Below are positions 24,363 to 32,227 of a stretch of 64,000 nt of DNA, piece by piece (within the stretch, counting starts at the first letter, position 1; every line of letters begins with the position of its first letter). Made by a program: the position numbers and the translations under genes. Origin of the DNA: an uncultured Polaribacter sp. (GTDB lineage Bacteria > Bacteroidota > Bacteroidia > Flavobacteriales > Flavobacteriaceae); the NCBI RefSeq assembly GCF_947501385.1, contig NZ_CANMVP010000014.1, positions 55,491 to 119,490 on the forward strand, read 5' to 3'. Under the pieces are notes generated by a model. The model made no database searches. It was not told the DNA's origin and was given only the letters and a program-made list of their open reading frames with translations.

Positions 24363-24992
24363 TTATGTAACTACTTGAAAAATTGCCCAAGCATAAATTG
24401 CGAATCGCAAAAAACGAAACAAACCAAAAAACACTACGTTTCTAAAAGGATATTTAATCATACCAGCGGCTAAACAAGCAATTGAAAAAGGCAATGGAAG
24501 TAAAGCACCAACTAAGATTAAAAAACCACCCCATTTGCGTGTATTTTTTAGGTTCGCAGCCATTTTTACTTCTAAATATTCTTTTACTGACTTTATTTTT
24601 AACGTCATTCTTCCTAAAAAGTAAGAAATCAGCCCGCCTAAGTAAGAAAGTGTTGCTAACAATGATAAATTTAAAACAGGTTCTGTAGTTTTACCAGACC
24701 ATGCAATAAATATTTCTGGTGGAATAAGACCTAACAGCGTTTCAGAAATAAAGAAAGTTGCTAAAATACCAACTCTAGAAAATGTTTCTGTAATTACTTG
24801 TAAACCCTCATTTATATTATACACGTATTTGTTAAATAGAAATAAAGCAGCAACTACCAAAACAATTGGAATAAAAGCTTTTTTTACACTTTCCCAAACA
24901 AATAAGTAAAAACCAGTTCTTCCGTAGTAAATATGAAGTCTTTTTCCAATAAATGCTGTTTTTTTCTTTCTTTTTTTTCGCTTTTTTTCCAA
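24363..24992 (-). CDS. VTT-domain (DedA/YqaA-like) membrane protein
   Basis: The 209-residue membrane protein has a strongly basic start (MEKKRKKRKKK) and a first helix near 38-56. The VTT/DedA-like core contains FISETLLGLIPPEIFIAWSG (about 78-97), GGLISYFLGRM and GGFLILVGALLPLPFSIACL. Relatives of DedA are implicated in lipid scrambling and envelope homeostasis, so a role in the inner membrane is likely. The gene lies upstream of the DUF1456 gene, which appears to have its own promoter in the 18-bp gap. Confidence 0.8.
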   Translation of the reverse strand: MEKKRKKRKKKTAFIGKRLHIYYGRTGFYLFVWESVKKAFIPIVLVVAALFLFNKYVYNINEGLQVITETFSRVGILATFFISETLLGLIPPEIFIAWSGKTTEPVLNLSLLATLSYLGGLISYFLGRMTLKIKSVKEYLEVKMAANLKNTRKWGGFLILVGALLPLPFSIACLAAGMIKYPFRNVVFFGLFRFLRFAIYAWAIFQVVT

Positions 24993-25017
24993 GAAGATGA
25001 TTGTTTTTGTGAAGCTA

Positions 25018-25025
25018 CAAAAATA
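25018..25025 (-). promoter_or_regulatory. Candidate -7 element of the VTT protein gene
   Basis: The minus strand reads TATTTTTG, 25 bases before the ATG at 24992. Confidence 0.4.
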
Positions 25026-25117
25026 GGAACAAATTATATAAAAAAGATAGTAGAATTTTACATTAACTGTTTTTTAAGATTTCTCTAAATTAGCCTAATT
25101 TTTAAACCGATAGTATT

Positions 25118-25750
25118 TTGATTTGGCTCACAGATAAAATTAAGTTTCCATCCTATGAACAGACCTCTGAAGAGGGCATTATTGCTTTGGGTGGCGACTT
25201 GTCTGAGGAACGTTTAATTCATGCGTATAAAAACGGAATTTTCCCATGGTTTTCTGAAGGAGATCCAATTGTTTGGTATTGTCCTTTTGAAAGAATGGTG
25301 CTATTTACTGAAGAAATAAAAGTTTCTAAATCGATACGAAACATTCTCAACAAAAAAGAATTTGTAATTACAGAAAATACTGCTTTTAAAGAAGTGATTT
25401 ACAATTGTAAATCTATTGAAAGAAAAGACGGTTTTGGCACTTGGATTACTAATGATATGGAAAAAGCGTATCTAAATCTTCATAAAAAAGGAATTGCAAA
25501 ATCCATTGAAGTTTGGTTAGATAAAAAATTAGTTGGCGGTTTATATGGTTTAGAAATTAATGATATTTTTTGCGGAGAAAGCATGTTTAGCAAAGTATCA
25601 AATGCCTCTAAAATTGCATTTATTGATTTGGCTCAGAATAAGAATTACAAATTGATAGATTGTCAAGTTTATAATGAGCATTTGGCAAGTTTAGGAGCCA
25701 CAGAAATTTCTAGAGAACATTTTTTGGAGATTTTAAAAGAGGGGATTTGA
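25118..25750 (+). CDS. aat: Leucyl/phenylalanyl-tRNA--protein transferase
   Basis: Aat adds Leu or Phe to proteins with N-terminal Arg or Lys, marking them for ClpS/ClpAP (N-end rule). The 210-residue protein has the complete family pattern: MIWLTDKIKFP at the start, EGIIALGGDLSEERLIHAYKNGIFPW with the following WYCPFERMVL (the GxFPW and PR-like region), then GLYGLEINDIFCGESMFS and the C-terminal IDCQVYNEHLASLGA. It begins at TTG 25118; there is no ATG in frame before residue about 57 and a stop lies at 25103, so the non-ATG start is required. Confidence 0.95.
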   Translation: MIWLTDKIKFPSYEQTSEEGIIALGGDLSEERLIHAYKNGIFPWFSEGDPIVWYCPFERMVLFTEEIKVSKSIRNILNKKEFVITENTAFKEVIYNCKSIERKDGFGTWITNDMEKAYLNLHKKGIAKSIEVWLDKKLVGGLYGLEINDIFCGESMFSKVSNASKIAFIDLAQNKNYKLIDCQVYNEHLASLGATEISREHFLEILKEGI

Positions 25751-25802
25751 TGATTTGCTAGCGTGTTCACCAATATGTTTCGATTCAATAAGCTTATATC
25801 AG

Positions 25803-25818
25803 TTCCGAACCTTCGGAA
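25803..25818. repeat. TTCCGAA...TTCGGAA palindrome, copy 2
   Basis: TTCCGAACCTTCGGAA shares both arms of the palindrome seen at 22669, 33165 and 33335, with a different centre. It lies in the 150-bp gap between aat and the PAP2 gene. Confidence 0.45.
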
Positions 25819-25874
25819 TTAGCAAAGCTAGCAGAAAATAATCTTAGAAACAAACCAAAGTATGCTATAAGCTT

Positions 25875-25882
25875 TATCTTTG
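25875..25882 (+). promoter_or_regulatory. Candidate -7 element of the PAP2 gene
   Basis: TATCTTTG lies 19 bases before the ATG at 25902, normal spacing for Bacteroidota promoters. Confidence 0.5.
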
Positions 25883-25901
25883 ACGTTTCAATTTCAAAAA
25901 A

Positions 25902-26768
25902 ATGAAAAATTATTTATTTCCATTCTTATTTGTATCAATTTTTAACGTTTTTTCAATGCTAAGCCAAACAAATACATTTTCTTTAAATATAAAACAAGAC
26001 AAAAATATGTGGCAGAATTTTACCTACGATTTGGGAAACATGGCTGGAGGTATGGGATATGCGTACACAAGACCTTTGTATTGGAAAAAGAAACAATTTG
26101 TAAATTTGGTATATGTTACTGCTGGTACTGCAAGTTTGTACACAATTGATGATCATGTAGATGAATGGGCAAATGGTTGGCGAAACGATGTACCTCGTTG
26201 GGTTACCAACTATGGAAATGACATCGGGAGCCCGAATAATAATTTCATGTTAACAGGTGCCGTTTATTTAACAGGTTTGTTTACGAAAAGTCCGAAATTA
26301 AGAAGAACTGGGGTTTTACTAATCTCATCTGCAGCAGCGTCAGGATTATTGCAACAAGTTTCGAAAAGAATTATTGGTAGAGCAAGACCAAAGGCGAATG
26401 TTGGGAAAGATGTATTTGATCCTTTTCATATAGACAGGGTATTTAATTACGATTCTTTTCCTTCAGGACACACTATGTTAGGATTTACAAATGCATATGC
26501 CATTGCAAAACATTTTGAGAGTCCTTGGATAAAAGCAGGTTTATATACCATTGGTTCCATACCTGGAATTAGTAGAATTATAGATCGTTTTCATTGGATT
26601 TCTGATGTTGCATTTTCCACCGTAATTAGTATTTTTATTGTGGAAGCAATTGATAAGTTTTTAGATAGCAAATACGATCAAAAATATAACGATCAAAGAA
26701 AACAGAAAAAGGTTGCTTGGGATTTACAAGTAACTCCGCAAAGTTTTGGTGTTAAAATGAACTTTTAA
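25902..26768 (+). CDS. PAP2-family phosphatase, exported
   Basis: The 288-residue protein has an N-terminal signal or anchor (about 1-22) and the three PAP2 phosphatase motifs: KRIIGRARPKA (KxxxxxxRP) near 160, FPSGHTMLGF (PSGH) near 185, and SRIIDRFHWISD (SRxxxxxHxxxD) near 225. Such enzymes remove phosphate from lipids such as undecaprenyl pyrophosphate or phosphatidic acid. The substrate here is open. It is a single gene with its own promoter, convergent with the FUSC gene. Confidence 0.9.
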   Translation: MKNYLFPFLFVSIFNVFSMLSQTNTFSLNIKQDKNMWQNFTYDLGNMAGGMGYAYTRPLYWKKKQFVNLVYVTAGTASLYTIDDHVDEWANGWRNDVPRWVTNYGNDIGSPNNNFMLTGAVYLTGLFTKSPKLRRTGVLLISSAAASGLLQQVSKRIIGRARPKANVGKDVFDPFHIDRVFNYDSFPSGHTMLGFTNAYAIAKHFESPWIKAGLYTIGSIPGISRIIDRFHWISDVAFSTVISIFIVEAIDKFLDSKYDQKYNDQRKQKKVAWDLQVTPQSFGVKMNF

Positions 26769-26828
26769 AAGCTTTTTAGAATACTAAAGTGCAGTATTTA
26801 GGAATAAAGAGCTTTGTAAAACTGGTTT

Positions 26829-27848
26829 CTACAATTCTTTTAAATTCTTATTGATCGATTGTAAACTATCTTTTACCTCAGTTAAACCAAACATAAATGT
26901 GCTTCTTAGCATGTTGGTTTGTTTGTCCTCTGTTTTTAGATTGATATTAGATTTTGTAGTATCTATCAAGTCCGAAAAATTGCTCATTTCATTTTCTTCA
27001 ACTTGCTTTTTATTGGCTAATTTTTCAATAATTTCACAAGCCTTTTCAATAACTTTTTCAGAATTTTGTTCAATACCAGCTTCACCATTGCTGATATTAT
27101 TGTCAGATTTTTCTGCGACTCTCTGAATAATTGTGATCGAATTGAATAATTTCTCTGTAGATTTTATCAATTGTTTAATTTTACCTGAATCTTGAAACGT
27201 AATAGAATTGGAAGTTTTTTTAGCCTGGTTTATATTTGTGCTAAAATTATCATTTATCTTAGAAGTGGTTTTGTTTTTACTTTCTCTGGTGTTTTCGAAT
27301 TCTATTTTAAATCGATCTAAGGTGTTTTTTAATGCTTTTCTAACATATCTTAAGGTTCTATTTTCTGCTTTATCTGGCCAAACTATAAACGTAATTACAA
27401 TACCCACTAAGACACCAAAACCAATAGAGAGTAATCTTTCTACCACCAAATCGAATTTATCTGCTTCAGAACTTAATGCTAAGGCAGCAGCAGCAACTAC
27501 ACCATATCTCCACTCTGGTTTAAAGCTGGCAATTCCATTAATAATAAACATAGAAAATAGCAGAGATAAAATGACACCTAATTGCCAAGGAATTAAAACG
27601 ACAAACACAATTCCTATAAGTGCACCAACAACGGTAGATAGCATTCTTCCTTTTGCCTGTTGAAAGGTATTGCCAATACTAGGTTCAATGACCAAAACAG
27701 CAGAAAGTATACCAACAAACCTTTCTGGCATATTTAGTAAAACCATTAAATAATAACATACCGCAGCGGCTAAAGATGATTGTAAAGCAAGTCTTGTAGC
27801 GTCTTTTGCCTGGTCCTTTGAAATATTTTTTATAAATTTAAAATCCAT
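26829..27848 (-). CDS. FUSC-family membrane protein
   Basis: The 339-residue protein has a membrane half (about 20-165, five to six helices: LQSSLAAAVCYYLMVLLNMPERFVG, MLSTVVGALIGIVFVVLIPWQLG and related segments) and a long cytoplasmic, coiled-coil-prone second half rich in Asn, Lys and Glu. The membrane part matches the FUSC/aromatic-acid-exporter family (PF13515/ArAE type). A transport role for aromatic or other organic acids is possible, but half-size relatives are mostly uncharacterised. Last gene of the thiN - small protein - FUSC run, with 3-bp spacing. Confidence 0.75.
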   Translation of the reverse strand: MDFKFIKNISKDQAKDATRLALQSSLAAAVCYYLMVLLNMPERFVGILSAVLVIEPSIGNTFQQAKGRMLSTVVGALIGIVFVVLIPWQLGVILSLLFSMFIINGIASFKPEWRYGVVAAAALALSSEADKFDLVVERLLSIGFGVLVGIVITFIVWPDKAENRTLRYVRKALKNTLDRFKIEFENTRESKNKTTSKINDNFSTNINQAKKTSNSITFQDSGKIKQLIKSTEKLFNSITIIQRVAEKSDNNISNGEAGIEQNSEKVIEKACEIIEKLANKKQVEENEMSNFSDLIDTTKSNINLKTEDKQTNMLRSTFMFGLTEVKDSLQSINKNLKEL

Positions 27849-27851
27849 AGC

Positions 27852-28088
27852 TTATTCAATTGTTTGTCCACGATGCGGTTTTAAAGCATCTTTGTAAACT
27901 TTTAAATCACTTTCGTTAATAATAATGAAAGCAGAAGATAACATTGGGTTTATTTCTGAAATATCAATTTGATGGTAATCTAAATTCTCTAAATCTGAAA
28001 ATTCTTTTAGATGAATGGTGTGGTGTTTTGATGTTTCTTTGGCATCTTCACCTCTAAAATCCCATAATAATTTTATCTTTCTATTCAT
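27852..28088 (-). CDS. Small conserved-looking protein of unknown function
   Basis: This 78-residue soluble protein (MNRKIKLLWDFRGEDAKETSKHH ... INPMLSSAFIIINESDLKVYKDALKPHRGQ) has no signal peptide or membrane helix. It is spaced 2 bp from thiN and 3 bp from the FUSC gene, so it is surely part of the same transcript. The pattern of one helix-rich body with two strand-like hydrophobic segments is protein-like, and tight packing supports a real gene. I do not recognise a named family. Confidence 0.75.
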   Translation of the reverse strand: MNRKIKLLWDFRGEDAKETSKHHTIHLKEFSDLENLDYHQIDISEINPMLSSAFIIINESDLKVYKDALKPHRGQTIE

Positions 28089-28090
28089 AA

Positions 28091-28696
28091 CTAGTGGTTT
28101 ACAAAAATAAATAAATTGCCTTTAGTAAATGTAATTTCTACTGAATTTTCTGTTGCTTTGTTTCGAGTTCCTATTCTTTCACCGAAAACTAATTTCTCAT
28201 TTTTTAGAGGATATTGCAAGCCTTTAGTAGTAATAGCTAGCGCTTCAGGAAAAGGAATTAAAGAGATTATCTTTTCTTTATAGTCTCTAAGGATTGTTTT
28301 CTTTTCCGCTAAAAAATAATAGCTGTAGTTATCAAAAAAAGTAAGGTTTAATTTTTCTTTCCATTGAATAGCGGTATTTAGATTTCCTAAAAAGTGATCT
28401 TGTTCTTTACCGCTTGCGCCAAAAATATCAATATTTTGATGTCCTTTGTCGAAGAGAATCTGAAGCATTTTATCAAAATCTGTAAAATCTTGATTTGGTG
28501 TATGTATAATTTCAACATCTGACGGGATTTCACTTAAGGAATCAAAATCGCCACTTATAAAATGAGGTTTTATATTGTTTTCTTTTAAATATTGATATCC
28601 GCCGTCTGTAGTGCAAATAACTTCGTATTCAGAGATATTTGGAAGCGTTTTTGGTGCTTCTCCATTTAGCAATAAAAAAACTTTTTTAGTTTTCAT
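28091..28696 (-). CDS. thiN: Thiamine diphosphokinase
   Basis: The enzyme transfers pyrophosphate from ATP to thiamine, giving thiamine diphosphate. The protein is 201 residues from the ATG at 28696 (MKTKKVFLLLNGEAPK). Typical features are TTDGGYQYLKENNIKPHFISGDFDSLSE (core GDFDS), the QDFTDFDKML motif and FGASGKEQDHFLGNL. A longer reading from 28795 adds 33 residues that overlap the mvaD start and do not resemble the family, so I reject it. A -7 element ends five bases before the ATG. It is divergent from mvaD. Confidence 0.92.
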   Translation of the reverse strand: MKTKKVFLLLNGEAPKTLPNISEYEVICTTDGGYQYLKENNIKPHFISGDFDSLSEIPSDVEIIHTPNQDFTDFDKMLQILFDKGHQNIDIFGASGKEQDHFLGNLNTAIQWKEKLNLTFFDNYSYYFLAEKKTILRDYKEKIISLIPFPEALAITTKGLQYPLKNEKLVFGERIGTRNKATENSVEITFTKGNLFIFVNH

Positions 28697-28701
28697 GATT
28701 G

Positions 28702-28709
28702 CAAAAATA
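28702..28709 (-). promoter_or_regulatory. Candidate -7 element of the thiN transcript
   Basis: The minus strand reads TATTTTTG, five bases before the ATG at 28696, again implying a very short leader. Confidence 0.4.
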
Positions 28710-28746
28710 CCTAAAAAATGCAACAAAATTTTAATTGAAATAGTTT

Positions 28747-28754
28747 TATCTTTG
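28747..28754 (+). promoter_or_regulatory. Candidate -7 element of mvaD
   Basis: TATCTTTG lies 16 bases before the TTG start of mvaD at 28771; this spacing supports that non-ATG start. Confidence 0.5.
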
Positions 28755-28770
28755 CGGTAAATTTTAGACC

Positions 28771-29850
28771 TTGAATACAGCACAATTTGTTCCAAAAATA
28801 CTATCAGAAGTCATAGAAAAAGCAAGCTTTACTTGGCAAACACCTAGTAATATTGCCTTGGTAAAATATTGGGGGAAAAGCAATCCGCAGATTCCTAAAA
28901 ATGCCTCGATTAGTTTTACGCTAAATAATTGTCATACAATTACCACCATTGAATTTTTAAAGACAGAAAAATTGTTAGTTGCAAATTTTGATTTGTTTTT
29001 TGAAGGAAAAAGGAAAGAAGAATTCAAACCTAAAATTGCAGAATTTTTTAAAAGAGTACAAGAATACTGTCCTTATATTTTTGAGTATAAGATGACCATT
29101 CATTCAGAAAATTCATTTCCGCATAGTAGCGGAATTGCATCTTCAGCAAGTGGTTTAAGTGCCATTGCAAGATGCTTAATGAGTTTAGAACAAGAACTAA
29201 ATCCAGCTTTATCTGAGGACTTTATCAATAAAAAAGCTTCTTTTTTAGCACGTTTAGGTTCTGGAAGTGCAAGTAGAAGTATAGAAGGCCCTTTGGTTGT
29301 TTGGGGAAAGCATCCAGAAATAGCAGGCAGTTCAGATCTATTTGGAGTTCAATTTCCGTATGAGGTTCATTCAATTTTTGAAAACTATCAAGACGCTATT
29401 TTATTGGTAGATAAAGGTGAAAAGCAGGTTTCTAGTACGGTTGGTCACCAATTAATGCACAACCATCCGTATGCAGAAAGTAGGTTTCAACAAGCGAACG
29501 AAAATCTATCTAAATTGTCTAAAATTTTACAAAATGGAGCGATAAAAGACTTTATTAATCTGGTAGAAAGTGAAGCCTTAACATTACACGCTATGATGTT
29601 AACCAGTAGCCCGTATTTCATCTTAATGAAGCCAAATACATTGGAAATTATCAATAAAATTTGGACGTATCGTCAAGAGCATAATAGCAATATTTGCTTT
29701 ACTTTAGATGCAGGCGCGAATGTGCATGTGTTGTATCCAGCGTCAGAAAAAGATCCAGTTAACCGTTTTATAGATAATGAGTTATCTAAATACTGTCAGA
29801 AAAAACAGTATATTTGTGATACTGTAGGTTTTGGAGCGAAGAAGCTTTAA
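28771..29850 (+). CDS. mvaD: Diphosphomevalonate decarboxylase
   Basis: The enzyme makes isopentenyl diphosphate from mevalonate 5-diphosphate with ATP. The 359-residue GHMP-fold protein has TWQTPSNIALVKYWGK near 22, followed by IPKNASISFTLNN. HSENSFPHSSGIASSASGLSAIA (core SGIASSASG) and RLGSGSASRSIEGP are family signatures, the latter with the catalytic region. The start is TTG at 28771; the next Met is near residue 108, far inside the fold. With the downstream mevalonate kinase it shows that isoprenoids are made by the mevalonate route, normal for Flavobacteriia. Confidence 0.95.
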   Translation: MNTAQFVPKILSEVIEKASFTWQTPSNIALVKYWGKSNPQIPKNASISFTLNNCHTITTIEFLKTEKLLVANFDLFFEGKRKEEFKPKIAEFFKRVQEYCPYIFEYKMTIHSENSFPHSSGIASSASGLSAIARCLMSLEQELNPALSEDFINKKASFLARLGSGSASRSIEGPLVVWGKHPEIAGSSDLFGVQFPYEVHSIFENYQDAILLVDKGEKQVSSTVGHQLMHNHPYAESRFQQANENLSKLSKILQNGAIKDFINLVESEALTLHAMMLTSSPYFILMKPNTLEIINKIWTYRQEHNSNICFTLDAGANVHVLYPASEKDPVNRFIDNELSKYCQKKQYICDTVGFGAKKL

Positions 29851-29872
29851 GCGAATCAAATAAAATTTATTT

Positions 29873-30280
29873 ATGAATTATGAAAGTTTTTTTACAATTT
29901 TATGCATTGTTTTTTTTTCAATCTTTAAAACATCAGCACAAGAAAAAATTTGGTTTGATGCAAATTGGAACATTACAACAAAAAAAAATGCAGTGTATTA
30001 CAGACTTGTTGCCGATCATAAAAGTAAAAAGCAACAAATTATAGATTATTATATTTCTGGTAAAAAAGCGAAAGAATATTTTTTTGTGGAAGGAAAAGAA
30101 AATGGAAAATACGCTGAATTCTACAATTCAGGAGAATTAAGAATTACAGGAAATTTTGAGAACGGTTTTAGAGAAGGAATTTGGAAAACCTACTATAAAA
30201 ATGGAAAAATAAAAGAAAAAGGAAAATACAAAGTTGGAGAAAAAGTAGGTGTTTGGAAGACTTTTTATAAAAACAATTAA
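29873..30280 (+). CDS. Exported MORN-repeat protein
   Basis: This 135-residue protein has a signal peptide (cleaved near TSAQ, residue 22). Several MORN-2 type repeats follow at 65-133 (GKENGKYAEFYNSGELRITGNF, GFREGIWKTYYKNGKIKEKGKY, GEKVGVWKTFYKNN). Related proteins are often labelled YwqK-like antitoxins, a label without support here: no toxin is adjacent and the protein is exported. It lies between mvaD and the mevalonate kinase gene, which has its own promoter. Function unknown. Confidence 0.8.
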   Translation: MNYESFFTILCIVFFSIFKTSAQEKIWFDANWNITTKKNAVYYRLVADHKSKKQQIIDYYISGKKAKEYFFVEGKENGKYAEFYNSGELRITGNFENGFREGIWKTYYKNGKIKEKGKYKVGEKVGVWKTFYKNN

Positions 30281-30308
30281 CACCAATTTTTCTTAACATA
30301 TAAATTCG

Positions 30309-30316
30309 TATTTTTG
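30309..30316 (+). promoter_or_regulatory. Candidate -7 element before the mevalonate kinase gene
   Basis: TATTTTTG lies 20 bases before the ATG at 30337. Confidence 0.45.
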
Positions 30317-30336
30317 TAAAACTATTTAAAAGAAAT

Positions 30337-31263
30337 ATGAAAGGACCATTATTTTATGCTAAAATCTTGCTGTTTGGCGAATATGGAATTATAAAAGATT
30401 CTAAAGGTTTAGCAATTCCGTTTAATGCATACAGAGGCGCTTTAAAATCTTCTAAGAATCTTTCTGGTAAATCTCTAGAGTCTAACGCTAATTTAATGCG
30501 TTTTTACAAACATCTCTCTTCTTTAAAAACAGAGTTGGTTTCTTTTAATCTAGAGGCTTTTAAAAAAGACATAGAAAGCGGAATGTATTTCGATTCTTCT
30601 ATTCCTCAAGGCTATGGTGTGGGGAGTTCTGGCGCCTTGGTAGCCTCTATTTATGATGAATATGCTTTTAATAAAATAACAGTTTTAGAAAATTTAACTA
30701 GAGACAAGTTATTAAACTTAAAACAAGTTTTTTCTCTGATGGAATCTTTTTTTCATGGAAAAAGCTCTGGTTTAGATCCTTTAAATAGTTACTTAAGTTT
30801 GCCGATTTTAATCAATTCTAAAGATAGTATAGAACCCGCAGGTATTCCTTCACAAAAAGAAGGAAAAGGAGCTGTTTTCTTATTAGATTCAGAACAAATT
30901 GGTGAAACCGAACCTATGGTAAACATCTTTATGAACAAGATGAAAAACGAAGGTTTTAGAAAAATGATTAGCGAAGAGTTTGCAACCACTTCAGATGCTT
31001 GTATAGAAGATTTTTTACAAGGAGACGTAAAATCTTTATTTGGGAATGTAAAATCTTTGTCTAAAATTGTCTTAAAAAACTTTAAGCCAATGATTCCTAA
31101 AGCGTTTCATAAAGTTTGGGAACACGGAATTTCTACGAATGACTACTATCTAAAATTGTGTGGTTCTGGTGGTGGAGGTTATATTTTAGGGTTTACTGAA
31201 GATTATGTGAAAGCACAAAAAAGCTTAAAAGCTTATAAATTAGAATTGGTTTATAGATTTTAG
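30337..31263 (+). CDS. Mevalonate kinase-like GHMP kinase
   Basis: The 308-residue GHMP kinase starts with FYAKILLFGEYGIIKDSKGLAIPF (motif 1). The phosphate-binding loop is SSIPQGYGVGSSGALVASIYD (about 87-107, core GYGVGSSGA), and the C-terminal motif is LKLCGSGGGGYILGF near 285. The neighbours (mvaD upstream, a prenyltransferase 8 bp downstream) point to mevalonate kinase, which makes mevalonate 5-phosphate. Phosphomevalonate kinase is not in this window. Assignment within the GHMP family rests partly on context. Confidence 0.88.
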   Translation: MKGPLFYAKILLFGEYGIIKDSKGLAIPFNAYRGALKSSKNLSGKSLESNANLMRFYKHLSSLKTELVSFNLEAFKKDIESGMYFDSSIPQGYGVGSSGALVASIYDEYAFNKITVLENLTRDKLLNLKQVFSLMESFFHGKSSGLDPLNSYLSLPILINSKDSIEPAGIPSQKEGKGAVFLLDSEQIGETEPMVNIFMNKMKNEGFRKMISEEFATTSDACIEDFLQGDVKSLFGNVKSLSKIVLKNFKPMIPKAFHKVWEHGISTNDYYLKLCGSGGGGYILGFTEDYVKAQKSLKAYKLELVYRF

Positions 31264-31271
31264 AATGCTTT

Positions 31272-32189
31272 ATGAGTACCCCGAAAGTAAAACAAATAAC
31301 ACTCAAATTTTTCAGTTTATTTTCAGCAGTAAGAGGGTATAATATATTGGTGCTAGTGTTTGCGCAATATTTAGCGGCTATTTTTATTTTTTCTCCCACA
31401 AAATCTTTGAGAGAAGTTGTTTTCGATCTACATCTTTTATATGTAGTTTTAGCCTCTGTTTTTGTAATCTCAGGGGGTTATATTATCAATAATTTTTACG
31501 ATGCAAAGGTCGATAAAATTAACAGACCCGTTAAAGCCAATTTAGACAATTATGTAAAACAGTCAACAAAACTGAGACTTTACTTTCTTCTAAATTTTAT
31601 TGGTTTCGCTTTCGGAATTTTAATTTCTTGGAAAGCAGCATTATTTTTTGCTTTGTATATTTTTGGAATTTGGTTCTATTCTCATAAATTAAAAAAACAT
31701 TCATTTGTTGGTGTTATCTCTGCAACCGTGCTTACGGTTTTGCCTTTTTTTGCTGTGTTTATCTATTTTGGTAATTTTTCAAAAATTATTTTTGTGTATG
31801 CAAGTTTCTTGTTTTTAGTGATCATGGTTCGAGAATTGTTAAAAGACTTAGAAAATATAAAAGGAGCTATTGCGAATAATTACGCTACATTTCCTGTAGT
31901 GCATGGTGAGAAAAAAACAAAACAACTTTCTATCTTATTGTTGGTTTTTACTCTTTTCCCGATAGGTATTTTGTTCAGCTATCCTGCACTAAGTTATATG
32001 CGTTATTATTTTTATTTCGCACTGATTGTCTTAGTATTTGTAGGTTTTTATCTTTGGAAATCAACCACCAAAAACCAATATAGAACCCTACACAATATTT
32101 TAAAACTGTTATTATTAGTAGGTGTTTTGTTTTTAATTTTTATAGATACTTCGTTGCTTTTAGATAAAGTAATTGATAGATTGAACTAG
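31272..32189 (+). CDS. UbiA-family prenyltransferase (geranylgeranylglycerol-phosphate transferase-like)
   Basis: This 305-residue membrane protein has about eight helices. The first prenyl-diphosphate motif is NNFYDAKVDKINRPVKA near 75-91 (NxxxDxxxD). A second acidic site, DLENIKGAIANNYATFPVVHG near 195, corresponds to the second Asp-rich loop. Bacteroidota homologues are commonly annotated as geranylgeranylglycerol-phosphate geranylgeranyltransferases; the real acceptor is uncertain and could be a quinone precursor, heme or glycerol phosphate. It starts 8 bp after the mevalonate kinase gene, so production and use of isoprenoids are co-expressed. Confidence 0.8.
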   Translation: MSTPKVKQITLKFFSLFSAVRGYNILVLVFAQYLAAIFIFSPTKSLREVVFDLHLLYVVLASVFVISGGYIINNFYDAKVDKINRPVKANLDNYVKQSTKLRLYFLLNFIGFAFGILISWKAALFFALYIFGIWFYSHKLKKHSFVGVISATVLTVLPFFAVFIYFGNFSKIIFVYASFLFLVIMVRELLKDLENIKGAIANNYATFPVVHGEKKTKQLSILLLVFTLFPIGILFSYPALSYMRYYFYFALIVLVFVGFYLWKSTTKNQYRTLHNILKLLLLVGVLFLIFIDTSLLLDKVIDRLN

Positions 32190-32205
32190 AATTCAAGAAT
32201 ATAAC

Positions 32206-32213
32206 TACCTTTG
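32206..32213 (+). promoter_or_regulatory. Candidate -7 element before the rluB-like gene
   Basis: TACCTTTG lies 14 bases before the ATG at 32228. Confidence 0.5.
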
Positions 32214-32227
32214 CAAAAATTTTTATA

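Noticed and set aside
28697..28795. 33-residue N-terminal extension of ThiN
   Set aside because: It overlaps the mvaD promoter and start and has no family likeness; the ATG at 28696 begins the conserved MKTKKVFLLLNG.
29873..30280. Antitoxin role for the MORN-repeat protein
   Set aside because: It has a signal peptide and no toxin neighbour; the YwqK-antitoxin label for this family is not evidence.
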